DNA of 48,043 bases from Deltaproteobacteria bacterium (GCA_025361065.1 JANYAY010000013.1:1-48043), one strand, 5' to 3'; shown: positions 38,304-47,889, counted from the stretch's first letter. Numbers and translations: made by a program. The notes: generated from the sequence alone by a model not told the origin.

Positions 38304-39446
38304 ATGAATTTTGATTTCAGTAAAGAAGAACAACTCATCCAAAAAGCGGCCAAAGAATTTGCGGACAAACGTATTGCACCGGTAGCCGGCAACATCCATC
38401 GAACCAATGCAATGCCTGCGGAGATCGTGGATGGTCTGGCCGATTTGGGTATGTTCGGAATCCCTTTTTTAGAAAAATACGGCGGAGGCGAGGCCGGTTA
38501 TCTCAGCTATATCCTGGCTTTGGAGCAATTGTCCAAAGCCTCGGCCGGTGTGGGGATGATCATCTCGGTCAATGCCGTGGGCCTGGCCGTCATTAACGTA
38601 TTCGGCACGGAGGAACAAAAACTTGCGTATCTGCCTCAGAGTATTGACGGAAAAAAGATCATGTCTTTCGCCTTTACGGAACCGGGCACGGGGTCTGATC
38701 CCAAACAACTCACGACAACGGTCAGCAGGGATAAAGACGGCTATCTCCTCAACGGAACCAAACGTTTTATCAGCAATGCGGGCTATAAAGGGCCTATGGT
38801 CGTTGTAGCCAAAGAAAGCGATACGGGCAAAGCAACGGCGTTTGTGATTGATAAGTTCTGCGACGGTTATTCCCTCTCCGCGCCCTGGGAAAAGATAGGG
38901 GCTCATGGCGGCGGCCTTTACGATGTGTATTTCAAGGATGTGAAAATACCGGCGGAAAACTTGCTAGGTCAGAATGGCGGCGGCCTTTCGGCGCTCAAGA
39001 TTGCCATGATTTATGGAAAAATCGGCCTGACGGGTTTATTCCTGGGCCAGGCACTGGCTGCATTTGAGGAGGGTCTTCGGTACGCCAATGAAAAGATGCA
39101 CCGCGGGGAATCCATTGGACACAAATTCGAGCACATCAAAATATCAGTGGCCGACATGGCGATGAAATATGATGCGGCCAAATGGCACGCGTATCACCTC
39201 GGGTGGGCTGCCGACAATTACAAAGACCCGTTGCAGTTGGCGAAAGAAGCGGCCTTATCCAAAGTGTTCGTTGCCGAAACGGCCATTGACATCGCCCGGA
39301 TCTCAATGGGCATCCATGGCTCCTATGGTCTGATGGAAGACTACAAAATATCCCAGATATGGGGCGATGCGATCATTGGTCCGCAGGTTGAAGGCACGGC
39401 GCCGCTCTTGAAAATAATGGGAGCTGGAATCATTCTGAACGGCTAA
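38304..39446 (+). CDS. Acyl-CoA dehydrogenase 2
   Basis: 380 aa; SFAFTEPGTGSDPKQLTTTVSRDKDGYLLNGTKRFISNAG, IGHKFEHIKISVADMAMKYDAAKWHAYH, MGIHGSYGLMEDYKISQIWGDA. Confidence 0.95.
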   Translation: MNFDFSKEEQLIQKAAKEFADKRIAPVAGNIHRTNAMPAEIVDGLADLGMFGIPFLEKYGGGEAGYLSYILALEQLSKASAGVGMIISVNAVGLAVINVFGTEEQKLAYLPQSIDGKKIMSFAFTEPGTGSDPKQLTTTVSRDKDGYLLNGTKRFISNAGYKGPMVVVAKESDTGKATAFVIDKFCDGYSLSAPWEKIGAHGGGLYDVYFKDVKIPAENLLGQNGGGLSALKIAMIYGKIGLTGLFLGQALAAFEEGLRYANEKMHRGESIGHKFEHIKISVADMAMKYDAAKWHAYHLGWAADNYKDPLQLAKEAALSKVFVAETAIDIARISMGIHGSYGLMEDYKISQIWGDAIIGPQVEGTAPLLKIMGAGIILNG

Positions 39447-39492
39447 GCCGTGTTCCGCCATGGTGGGGAGCAATAAACGTGGAGATGGATAA

Positions 39493-40794
39493 ATGGAACA
39501 AGAAGACGACTCACGATTTGATGCCATTGTCATCGGAGGAGGGCTGGCGGGACTTTCCGCAGCCTACACCCTCGCCGCGGAAGGTATGGAGGTCTTGGTT
39601 CTTGAACGGGGCGACTATCCGGGAGCCAAAAATGTAACGGGGGGCCGAATCTATGTGAGTTCCATCCGGGAGCTTTTTCCTGATTTGTGGACGAAGGCCC
39701 CGTTGGAAAGGTTCATCGCCCATGAAGAAATCTGCGTTATGGGCCGGGATAGTTCCCTGAACGTAAGGTATGACGGCAGTGAATTGCTCCGGGAGCCTCA
39801 TCAGAGTTACAGCATTTTGCGCGGAAAATTCGACAAGTGGTTTGCCAGGCAGGCCGAACACAAAGGCGCCACGATTATCTGCAAAACCAGGGTGGACGAT
39901 ATTATTATCGAGAACGGTCGGGTTGTTGGCGTTGTGGCGGCGGGAGACCGTCTGATGGCCAATGTTGTAATCGCCTGCGACGGTGTGCTGTCGTTTGCCG
40001 CCGGGAAGGCCGGGTTAAATAAGTCCGCAGACAGCGGTCATTTCGCCATCGGATTCAAGGAGGTGATCGAAATTGACCCCGCTGTTCTCGAAGACCGCTT
40101 CAATTTGACAGAGGATGAAGGTGCCGCCCGTCTTTTTATCGGCGACGTCACGGCGGGAAAATTCGGCGGCGGATTCCTTTATACGAATAAAAGCAGCGTC
40201 AGCTTGGGGCTTGTTTTAGGGATCGGCGCTCTAGTGGTGGAAGAACCAACCGTTCAAGTGCCGGAACTTCTGAACAAGTTCAAGCAACGGTCCGAAATAT
40301 CCAGATTGATTAGAGGAGGAAAAACCGTTGAGTACTCGGCGCATATGATTCCGGAAGGGGGCATAAAAGCCATGGGCAAACTTTACGCCGACGGCATCCT
40401 TGTCGCGGGAGATGCGGCGGGATTTTCCATTAATATCGGAATCACTGTCAGAGGCATGGAATACGCCATGGCTTCCGGCTACTATGCCGCCCGGGCCGTT
40501 ATCAACGCAAAGGAGAAAAACGACTATAGTGCAGCCACCCTGGCCGTGTATGAAAAGTTTCTGAACGACAGTTTCGTCATGACAGATTTTAAAAACTTTC
40601 GGGAGTCTCTCGACGTTCTGAAATATCCCCTGCTATATGGGCATTATCCCGAATTGATCGTCGGGATTATGAAAGATTTGTACGAAATGCCCGCGGGACC
40701 GAAAACCCGGATATTCCCCACCGTCAGAAAACATCTGGGGTTGCGCGAACTGTGGGCAATGGTTCCCCTCTGCCGAAGGATGATGAAAATATGA
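39493..40794 (+). CDS. fixC: FixC-like FAD-dependent electron-transfer flavoprotein:quinone oxidoreductase
   Basis: 433 aa; FDAIVIGGGLAGLSAAYTLAAEGMEVLVLERGDYPGAKNVTGGRIY, LVAGDAAGFSINIGITVRGMEYAMASG. Confidence 0.9.
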   Translation: MEQEDDSRFDAIVIGGGLAGLSAAYTLAAEGMEVLVLERGDYPGAKNVTGGRIYVSSIRELFPDLWTKAPLERFIAHEEICVMGRDSSLNVRYDGSELLREPHQSYSILRGKFDKWFARQAEHKGATIICKTRVDDIIIENGRVVGVVAAGDRLMANVVIACDGVLSFAAGKAGLNKSADSGHFAIGFKEVIEIDPAVLEDRFNLTEDEGAARLFIGDVTAGKFGGGFLYTNKSSVSLGLVLGIGALVVEEPTVQVPELLNKFKQRSEISRLIRGGKTVEYSAHMIPEGGIKAMGKLYADGILVAGDAAGFSINIGITVRGMEYAMASGYYAARAVINAKEKNDYSAATLAVYEKFLNDSFVMTDFKNFRESLDVLKYPLLYGHYPELIVGIMKDLYEMPAGPKTRIFPTVRKHLGLRELWAMVPLCRRMMKI

Positions 40795-41066
40795 GCGACT
40801 TGAAAGCTAAACTGGGATTGGATGTCTTCAAAGAAGATAAGGCCTTTCCCATTGCGATAAAAAAAGGACTTGAGCGCGACCCGCGCTTAAAAAAAATGGT
40901 TTTGATCTGTCCCGCCGGATTGTACGGCGAGGACGAGTCGGGGAAGATAGCCCTGAGTGCAGATGGGTGTCTGGAATGCGGGACATGCCTGCTGGTGTGC
41001 GGAGCGGATATATTGGACTGGCAATATCCGAGAGGCGGTGCGGGCGTGCAATTTCGTTTTGGCTGA
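40791..41066 (+). CDS. fixX: FixX-like ferredoxin
   Basis: MSDLKAKLGLDVFKEDK...ICPAGLY...CLECGTCLLVCGADILDWQYPRGGAGVQFRFG; ATG at 40791 overlaps the fixC stop; ORF track start 40752 is too early. Confidence 0.9.
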   Translation: MSDLKAKLGLDVFKEDKAFPIAIKKGLERDPRLKKMVLICPAGLYGEDESGKIALSADGCLECGTCLLVCGADILDWQYPRGGAGVQFRFG

Positions 41067-41197
41067 CAGGCCATTTCGGAGATGGAAACGAACCGGGGGT
41101 TGACATCCGTAAAACGGTTCGGGCGGTATGGTGGGGTTGCCGTATTTCCTGCCCTTTGTGCTTCTTATTGAACCATACACAAAAAGGAGGTTTTGCG

Positions 41198-41956
41198 GTG
41201 AATATTGTTGTAGCCATGAAGCAAATTCCCGATTTGCAGCAGATTAGAATCAGGAATCGGTGCCCCGTTCTGGATGATGTCCCTCTCACTCTCGGGAAAA
41301 TCGATAAAAATGCCCTCGAAGCAGGATTAAAAATCAGGGAAAACGCAGGAAATAAAGGCCGGGTTATCGTTGTATCAGCGGGGAACCGGGACATTGAGGA
41401 AACCGTCAAGGAAGCACTGGCAGCGGGAGCCGACGAGGCCTGCATCGTTGTTGACGAGGCCGCGAGCGATCTGGAAAGCTCCATCAGCGCTATTCTCCTT
41501 GCCGCAGCGATAAAAAGAATTGGAGTGGCGGATATAATTCTCTTTGGCGAAGGCAGCGGCGATAACTATTCGGGTCAGGTGGGGGCGAGAGTAGCGGAGA
41601 TCCTGGATCTTCCGCAGGTCGGCTACGCCGGCAATGTGGAAACTACCGGCCGGACGGCTAGAATCACCCGTGTTCTGGAAGATCGCGAAGAGATCGTCGA
41701 GGTCGAGTTGCCCGTCGTTGTCTGCATCCTGGCGGATATCAACGAACCGCGGATTCCTTCTGTTTCCCAGATATTAAAGGCGGGGAAAAAGCACAAGGAA
41801 ATAATTGAAATCGATGATCTGACTATGGAAACCAGTGGCCGCCGCATAGAAACCATCAGCAATCTGGCGCCGGAAACGGCACGCAAGCGTGAACCTGTGA
41901 ACACCTGCGGGGCATTGTGCGCAGTACTCGAAAAGGAAGGATTTTGGGCGAGGTAA
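41198..41956 (+). CDS. fixA: Electron transfer flavoprotein beta subunit (FixA-like)
   Basis: GTG start at 41198 after AAAGGAGG; VNIVVAMKQIPDLQQIRIRNRCPVLDDVPLTLGKIDKNALEAGLKIRE; GDNYSGQVGARVAEILDLPQVGYA. Confidence 0.93.
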   Translation: MNIVVAMKQIPDLQQIRIRNRCPVLDDVPLTLGKIDKNALEAGLKIRENAGNKGRVIVVSAGNRDIEETVKEALAAGADEACIVVDEAASDLESSISAILLAAAIKRIGVADIILFGEGSGDNYSGQVGARVAEILDLPQVGYAGNVETTGRTARITRVLEDREEIVEVELPVVVCILADINEPRIPSVSQILKAGKKHKEIIEIDDLTMETSGRRIETISNLAPETARKREPVNTCGALCAVLEKEGFWAR

Positions 41957-41960
41957 AACT

Positions 41961-42908
41961 ATGGCGGGAATACTCATCTACAGCGATCAGGACCCATTGA
42001 GTTTTGAGCTGCTAACAGCGGCCCGGTACATTGCGGAAAACACCGGTGCGGCGGTGAAAGCAGTAAGTATCAATAATCACGCGCAGGCGGAGGCGCTGGC
42101 CGGTAGAGGGGCCGAAAGCTACCGGATCGACGGCAAGGAGATCATCCTGGAAGATACGGCGGCTGTGGCTCGGGCGCTCAAAGGAGCCGTCGAGACTCTG
42201 GATACGGACGTTGTTCTCTTGTCGGCCAACCGCAGGGGCAAGGAACTGGCGGGACGATTGGCTCAAATGCTTGATGCAGGATGCCTGAGCGATGTGAACG
42301 CCCTGGCCGTCCGTTCGGGACGAATAGAATGTACGAGAAATGCGCTGGGCGGGGCTACTGTCGCCGTTCAGACGGTGACAAGCAAAAGGAAAGTGATTGC
42401 TCTTTCGGCCAAAGTATTTGCCGCCGCCCCGGACGGCGTCGGACATATCAGCGATCTTACGTTGGACGTCAAAGGGTCCGGAATCAAACTTATGGAATCA
42501 CGTGCGAAGGCGGAGGAGGCTGCCCATATTGAAACTGCCGCTGTTCTGGTGGTTGTAGGCCAGGGACTGGAAAACAGAAAGGATCTTGCGATTGTGAAGA
42601 GGATTGCAGACAGCCTGAAAGGAGAAGTCGCCTGTTCCAAGCCCGTAGCTACCGACAAGAAATGGCTTGCAGAAGACCGGATCATCGGGCTTTCGGGAAA
42701 AATCTGCAAGCCCGATTTGGCGATACTGCTGGGAGTCTCCGGTCAGGTTCAGTTCATGGTCGGGATCCGCGATGCCAAAACCATTGTGGCGATCAACCGT
42801 GACGAGAATGCCTGCATCATGCAAAACGCCGATTACATTATGACTGCCGATCTTCAGGATGTTCTGCCCGAACTCAGCAGAGCGCTGACGGGGACGGTGC
42901 CGTCATGA
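41961..42908 (+). CDS. fixB: Electron transfer flavoprotein alpha subunit (FixB-like)
   Basis: 315 aa; VVGQGLENRKDLAIVKRIADSLKGEVACSKPVATDKKWLAEDRIIGLSGKICKPDLAILLGVSGQVQFMVGI...AINRDENACIMQNADYIMTAD. Confidence 0.95.
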   Translation: MAGILIYSDQDPLSFELLTAARYIAENTGAAVKAVSINNHAQAEALAGRGAESYRIDGKEIILEDTAAVARALKGAVETLDTDVVLLSANRRGKELAGRLAQMLDAGCLSDVNALAVRSGRIECTRNALGGATVAVQTVTSKRKVIALSAKVFAAAPDGVGHISDLTLDVKGSGIKLMESRAKAEEAAHIETAAVLVVVGQGLENRKDLAIVKRIADSLKGEVACSKPVATDKKWLAEDRIIGLSGKICKPDLAILLGVSGQVQFMVGIRDAKTIVAINRDENACIMQNADYIMTADLQDVLPELSRALTGTVPS

Positions 42909-43054
42909 AAACCTTAACGGATGTGCCAATCGGTACCTAATGGCCATTTGACATCTCAATGGGCATCTGGTAGTTAAATCAAAGTATTTTACACTACAAA
43001 GCACCTTCCTTTTATTTCCCATCGTAACCCTTTGCCACGATTGCGGATTATTCG

Positions 43055-44110
43055 ATGAAAGATCCATCCAAGATAAGACAGAAACTCATCCGAAAGAAAT
43101 CAGGAACAAAGCACAAACAGACAAAAGCCGCACTTCAGGGGAGCGAACAAAATTACCGCCTGCTGGCCACTTTCCATAAACGGCTCAATGATATTTCCAT
43201 AGCTTTTATCGAGGCATCCGACACGGAATACCTGTTCAATATAATTGCTGAATCATTTCGTCATCTTACAGGCGCTATTGCCGCCACTTTTTCAGTTTAT
43301 AATCAGGAGAACCGGGCCTTGAAAGCCACAGCATTATCGATCGATCAGATATCAGGCGCCAAAGTAGGCTCAATCTTTGGACCCGAGCTGTTTGAAATGA
43401 GCATGCCGGTTAGTACAGATGACCTGGAGCAAATGCGCAGTCTAAGTGTGAGAAGACTAAAAGATCTGTGCGAGCTTTCCTTCGGTGTAATACCACAGGA
43501 AACCTCTGATGCTGTCATGGACTCCATCGGGTGCCGGCAAATAATTGCCCTCGCTATTAGCTATGCTGATGAACTGATCGGCATGTGCGTAGCATATTTG
43601 TCGGAAGATCAGCCGGTAGTGCCGGATGATGCATTGCAAACTTACAGTTATTTATCAGGTATTGCGGTAAAGCGCAGACGGGCGGAAGAGGCGTTGCAAT
43701 ATTCCGAGAAGCGCTATCGACGGCTCTTTGAAACGGCCAAGGACGGTATATTGATTCTCGATGCCTATACGGGCAGGGTGGTTGATGTTAATTCCCTCCT
43801 TTTGAATTTACTCGGCTATTCTAACGAAGAATTATACGGGCAGTATATCTGGGATCTCGGCGCATCCAAAGACGCTTTCCATATCCTGCAGGATAACGAA
43901 TATATTCGTTACGATGATTTGCCCCTGGAAACCCGCGAGGGGCATACGGTTGCCGTGGAATTTGTCAGTAATATTTATCTGGTGGACAACAGCAAAGTGA
44001 TTCAGTGCAACATTCGTGACATCAGCGAACGCAAGCAGGCTGAGAAAGAAAAATCAAAACTCCAGGACCAGTTCCTTCAGGCTCAGAAGATGGAGTCCGT
44101 GGGGCGTTTG
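43055..44110 (+). pseudogene. GAF/PAS sensor histidine kinase truncated before the kinase core
   Basis: LFETAKDGILILDAYTGRVVDVNSLLLNLLGYSNEELYGQ PAS; ends ...QFLQAQKMESVGRL and then reads into the dispersed repeat; the expected AGGxAHDFNN H-box, DHp and catalytic domains are missing. The ORF runs on to 44185. Confidence 0.8.
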
Positions 44111-44152
44111 GTATATTCAGGGGGTATATTCAGGGGACATAACATTCGATTC
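44111..44152. repeat. Dispersed repeat (two nested left ends) at the histidine kinase break
   Basis: GTATATTCAGGGGGTATATTCAGGGGACATAACATTCGATTC. Confidence 0.75.
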
Positions 44153-44317
44153 AGTGCTATTACCTTCCGAGAAAAACCGGGATAAATCTTAGGTCTTGCG
44201 ATCTCAGAAAATCAAAAAACATTTTCTATCGTCAATATTCAGCCAAACATTAGGCAACCTACTGGCCGGGGTAAAAGCAAGCACCGGCGGCAATGAAGGG
44301 TAAATCGTATTTATTAC

Positions 44318-44355
44318 TTGGCTAAAGTAACGAAAAGTGTTACTTTAGCTAAGCG
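44318..44355. promoter_or_regulatory. Inverted repeat, putative AbiEi operator
   Basis: TTGGCTAAAGTAAC-gaaaagt-GTTACTTTAGCTAA; 13/14 arm match directly upstream of the AbiE operon. Confidence 0.75.
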
Positions 44356-44375
44356 ATTGATACTGGCGGGACGAT

Positions 44376-45158
44376 ATGCATGCACAAGAATTCATATCCG
44401 GGTTGACGGCAAACGGGCGTTACAGCTTCACCACGGAAGACGCGATCAAGGTTCTAGGCGCTTCGCCCGTGGCGGCACGCGCGGCGCTCCGGCGTTTGCG
44501 GCAAAAAGGCGAACTGGCCATGCCGTATAAAGGTTTTTACGTCATTATTCCGCCGGAATTTAGAAATATCGGCTGTTTGCCGGCAAGTCATTTTATCCCC
44601 GACCTGATGAATCATCTGGGTGAAAAATATTACACAGGTTTGCTCAGTGCTGCGGAATTTTCCGGCGCGGCGCATCAACGCCCCCAAGTCTTTCAAGTTG
44701 TTTCAGCTAAGAACAAACCTCAAATCATCTGCGGGAAGGTTCGGGTGGAATTTATTGCCAGAAAAAACATGGAAAAAATCCCTACGCTGGATTTTAAAAC
44801 GCCCCGTGGTTACCTGAAAATATCAACGCCGGCGGCAACCGCTTTTGACCTTGCAGGGTATCCCCGTCATGCGGCGGGATTGGACAATGTTGCAACTGTT
44901 CTGGCGGAGCTTGCTGAAAAAATTGATGGCGGCGATTTAAGACGAATTGCAGAACTTTCTCCAATCGCCTGGACTCAACGTCTTGGTTATCTTCTCGACG
45001 TGGTGGGTGCGCAGGATAAAACGGAAGCATTGGCTGAGTATATTGCTCAAAAGAAACCCGTTGTGGTTGCGCTTGTTCCCTCTCAACCCCGACGGGGAAT
45101 CAGCCGTCTGGAACGCTGGCGACTTCTGGTCAACGCAAAAGTGGAGGCAGAGGTTTGA
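44376..45158 (+). CDS. abiEi: AbiEi-family type IV antitoxin / transcriptional regulator
   Basis: 260 aa; N-terminal winged-helix (SFTTEDAIKVLGASPVAARAALRRLRQKGELAMPYKGFYVIIPPEF), YYTGLLSAAEFSGAAHQRPQVFQVV, ISTPAATAFDLAGYPRHAAGLDNVATVLAELAE. Confidence 0.88.
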   Translation: MHAQEFISGLTANGRYSFTTEDAIKVLGASPVAARAALRRLRQKGELAMPYKGFYVIIPPEFRNIGCLPASHFIPDLMNHLGEKYYTGLLSAAEFSGAAHQRPQVFQVVSAKNKPQIICGKVRVEFIARKNMEKIPTLDFKTPRGYLKISTPAATAFDLAGYPRHAAGLDNVATVLAELAEKIDGGDLRRIAELSPIAWTQRLGYLLDVVGAQDKTEALAEYIAQKKPVVVALVPSQPRRGISRLERWRLLVNAKVEAEV

Positions 45159-45964
45159 TACCCGAAGACTTCATATCGGAATGGAAGATGTTTGCCCCCT
45201 GGCGCGAAACTTATCAGGTAGAACAGGACTTGATCATTTCCCGCACCCTGGTGGAAATCTTCAACCATCCCGCCGTGGCTGAAAATCTTGCTTTCCGTGG
45301 AGGAACAGCTCTTTATAAATTACATCTAGCACCGGTTCGCTATTCTGAAGATATTGATCTGGTCCAGGTGCAGCCTGGTCCCATTGGATCGCTCATGGAT
45401 GCCCTGCAAGAGAAACTCAATCCCTGGCTGGGCAATCCGAAGCGAAAGCAGTCTGAAGGACGGATCACGCTGACCTACCGGATGACTTCGGAGAGTGGTT
45501 TGCCGCTGAAACTCAAAGTGGAAATCAATTCCCGCGAACATTTCACGTTGCTGGGATTGGAAAGACGGAAGTTGGAGGTAGAGTCCCGCTGGTTTTCCGG
45601 CAGTGCCTCTGTTCTGACCTATTCACTGGACGAGTTGCTGGGCACCAAAATGAGGGCTCTGTATCAGCGGAAAAAGGGACGTGATTTGTTTGACTTGTGG
45701 AAAGCGCTGACAACCACAAATGCAAAGTCCCAACGTGTGGTGAATTGCTTTTTGCATTATATGGAAAGTGAAGGCCATAAGGTCTCCCGGGCAGAGTTCG
45801 AGCAAAACCTGCTTGTGAAACTTAGGGATGACACTTTTAGCAAAGACGTCGGTCCTTTGTTAATTACCGATGTTGCTTTCGATTTCTCGACGGCGGCGGA
45901 ATATTTGATGAGTCAACTGTTACCCTTGATTCCGGGCGAGCCGTGGCAAGGCAGAATTTTATGA
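45155..45964 (+). CDS. abiEii: AbiEii-family nucleotidyltransferase toxin
   Basis: 269 aa; LAFRGGTALYKLHLAPVRYSEDIDLVQ nucleotidyltransferase signature; LLGTKMRALYQRKKGRDLFDLWKAL; 4-bp overlap with abiEi. Confidence 0.92.
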   Translation: MIPEDFISEWKMFAPWRETYQVEQDLIISRTLVEIFNHPAVAENLAFRGGTALYKLHLAPVRYSEDIDLVQVQPGPIGSLMDALQEKLNPWLGNPKRKQSEGRITLTYRMTSESGLPLKLKVEINSREHFTLLGLERRKLEVESRWFSGSASVLTYSLDELLGTKMRALYQRKKGRDLFDLWKALTTTNAKSQRVVNCFLHYMESEGHKVSRAEFEQNLLVKLRDDTFSKDVGPLLITDVAFDFSTAAEYLMSQLLPLIPGEPWQGRIL

Positions 45965-46153
45965 TTTCAACTAATTTGATAGACGCTATTGGACGCACCT
46001 CCGGTTTGCATGACGTAACCGAAATCAGCGTAAATATCTCTTGCAATTAAAGTGTTTTTGTATTCTGACAATAGCGGAGGCTTGAAGATTAACGTGTGGA
46101 TCCATAGCCAAGACTATAAGAATAATCATAATTTTCTTAAGATATGTTAAGAG

Positions 46154-46780
46154 ATGGCGATGAACAGGACAGAGTATTATATCTGGTTCGATACGGAATA
46201 TTCAGATCTTAATCTGGAGAAAGCGAAGCTGCTTCAAGTATCCGCATTAATCACGGATACTTCATTGCGCCGCGTCGCCCCCCCGGAGGATGACGTAACA
46301 TTACCTATCCGCCTGCCGATTCGAGATAAAGTGAGTGCCTGGGTCGAACAAAACATCCCGGACCTGATAAGAGCATGCCGCTCTGAGTTAGCAGTAGATA
46401 TTGCCGTAGCAGATAAGCGGCTGGCCAATTATGTCGATGTGGTTGTCGGTCCTCCGGCAGCGAATGAGAGGGAAAGACCTATTCTGGCCGGCAACAGCAT
46501 CCATGCCGACTGGTGGATGATTCAGCACTTTCTGCCCCATTTTCAAGACAGGCTCAACTACCGCCATCTTGATGTAACCTCCTTCAAACTGGAATGGCAA
46601 CGGATCCACCCTGATATTGAATTTGAAAAAGAAAATTCTGCTACCATCCGTAAGTACTTTCCTCACGCGCTTATGCCTACTACCGGAACCCGTCACAATG
46701 CTTACTATGACTTGCAAGCTTCTATTGCGGAGCTTGCTTTTTATAGGAGACATTTTTTAAGACAGGGCAAGATCAAATGA
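46154..46780 (+). CDS. DEDDh 3'-5' exonuclease, oligoribonuclease-like
   Basis: 208 aa; YYIWFDTEYSDLNLEKAKLLQVSALITD, ILAGNSIHADWWMIQHFLPHFQDRLNYRHLDVTSFKLEW, HNAYYDLQASIAELAFYRRHFL parallel Orn motifs. Confidence 0.75.
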   Translation: MAMNRTEYYIWFDTEYSDLNLEKAKLLQVSALITDTSLRRVAPPEDDVTLPIRLPIRDKVSAWVEQNIPDLIRACRSELAVDIAVADKRLANYVDVVVGPPAANERERPILAGNSIHADWWMIQHFLPHFQDRLNYRHLDVTSFKLEWQRIHPDIEFEKENSATIRKYFPHALMPTTGTRHNAYYDLQASIAELAFYRRHFLRQGKIK

Positions 46781-46845
46781 TGGTTGCAGTAAGAACGATG
46801 GAGATTCCTATTAACGAAAACAGCGTGACAGTCCCTTCATTTCCG

Positions 46846-47643
46846 TCATTTTATAGTACGGCGGACCGCCAGGAGATCAAGGGCGCAAACCAGTTGGCGC
46901 ATATCCTCCGGCGGTTCGGCGCAACCTCCGGAGAACGACTTGAAAAAAAGAATGACATAGGTATCACTTTTACTATTGGCCGTTCGCATCTTGCGCCGGA
47001 TTTCTCCTTTGACCAGCACCTTATGAACGTCCATCTGCAACTCGACCTGCACTAGACTCTCCATGGGAAAGCCCCAATCCTCGCCTGCCGCTGCTTCAAC
47101 CTGGATTCCATCGTAGCTAATGTCATTGACGAGATAAGCCTTCCTGATCCGTGTCCCGTCTTTGATTGTGGCCGTCAAACCACTGTCGCGGGCAACGTCA
47201 ACCCGGAAAGACCGCCGTCTCTCCGCCAGGGCCAACTGATTGGGATATGCAAGCACGAGCGCTGGCATTTTCCCCGCACCGTCTTTTTCCTCGAAACGCT
47301 TGATTACCGAAAGGAAGACTCCGCCTCTACTGCCGGCCATAAACGAAACCGAGCACATTTCAGCAGGCTTGAACAAGTCGGCATGGAATTGAATCCCAGT
47401 CTCTGTTTGGCTGGAGGAGAGATGGAAAGAGAGGTCGGTCTTTTGTGCCAAGGCGAAACTCCCGTGGCAAATCGCTGCGGACTCCAGGCCGACGATCACG
47501 GCAGGAACAGAAGCTTCGCAGCACGCCTCAAGAAGCTTTCGTGCTTCCTCGTTGAGCTGGGACGCTCCTTCTTCCTTGGCCTCGGACTTCTTCTGTAGCG
47601 ATGTCGGTGTTTTTGTCATTGCGTCTTTGCCGAACCAATCCAC
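46846..47643 (-). CDS. PilZ-domain (YcgR-like) protein
   Basis: 265 aa; ERRRSFRVDVARDSG and VNDISYDGIQV fit the RxxxR / (D/N)xSxxG c-di-GMP motifs. Confidence 0.8.
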   Translation of the reverse strand: MDWFGKDAMTKTPTSLQKKSEAKEEGASQLNEEARKLLEACCEASVPAVIVGLESAAICHGSFALAQKTDLSFHLSSSQTETGIQFHADLFKPAEMCSVSFMAGSRGGVFLSVIKRFEEKDGAGKMPALVLAYPNQLALAERRRSFRVDVARDSGLTATIKDGTRIRKAYLVNDISYDGIQVEAAAGEDWGFPMESLVQVELQMDVHKVLVKGEIRRKMRTANSKSDTYVILFFKSFSGGCAEPPEDMRQLVCALDLLAVRRTIK

Positions 47644-47889
47644 GTCTCAACCATCAGTTTGCCCCCGCACCAGTCAACCAAGGAGATAGCCTTGGTGATT
47701 TGATTAGGATTACCTTTCAAGAAAGTCAAGTATAAGGAAGGAACGGTTTGTCTGTCAAGGCAATTTATCTGCACATAGATCAAATCAATGCATCGATAGT
47801 TCCCAGTTGCTGTTTGAAATAATCAACTACTTAGCCCTGGGCTGGCGGTAATACCACTGGAGTTGAGCGGGTGTGCTATCCTCGTCGAG

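Noticed and set aside
40967-41197. N-terminal extension of the EtfB ORF (start at 40967)
   Set aside because: Overlaps fixX; the GTG at 41198 preceded by AAAGGAGG gives the canonical EtfB N-terminus NIVVAMKQIPD
39493-42908. Nitrogen-fixation locus
   Set aside because: FixCXAB homologues are present but no nif genes are seen; the context is acyl-CoA metabolism
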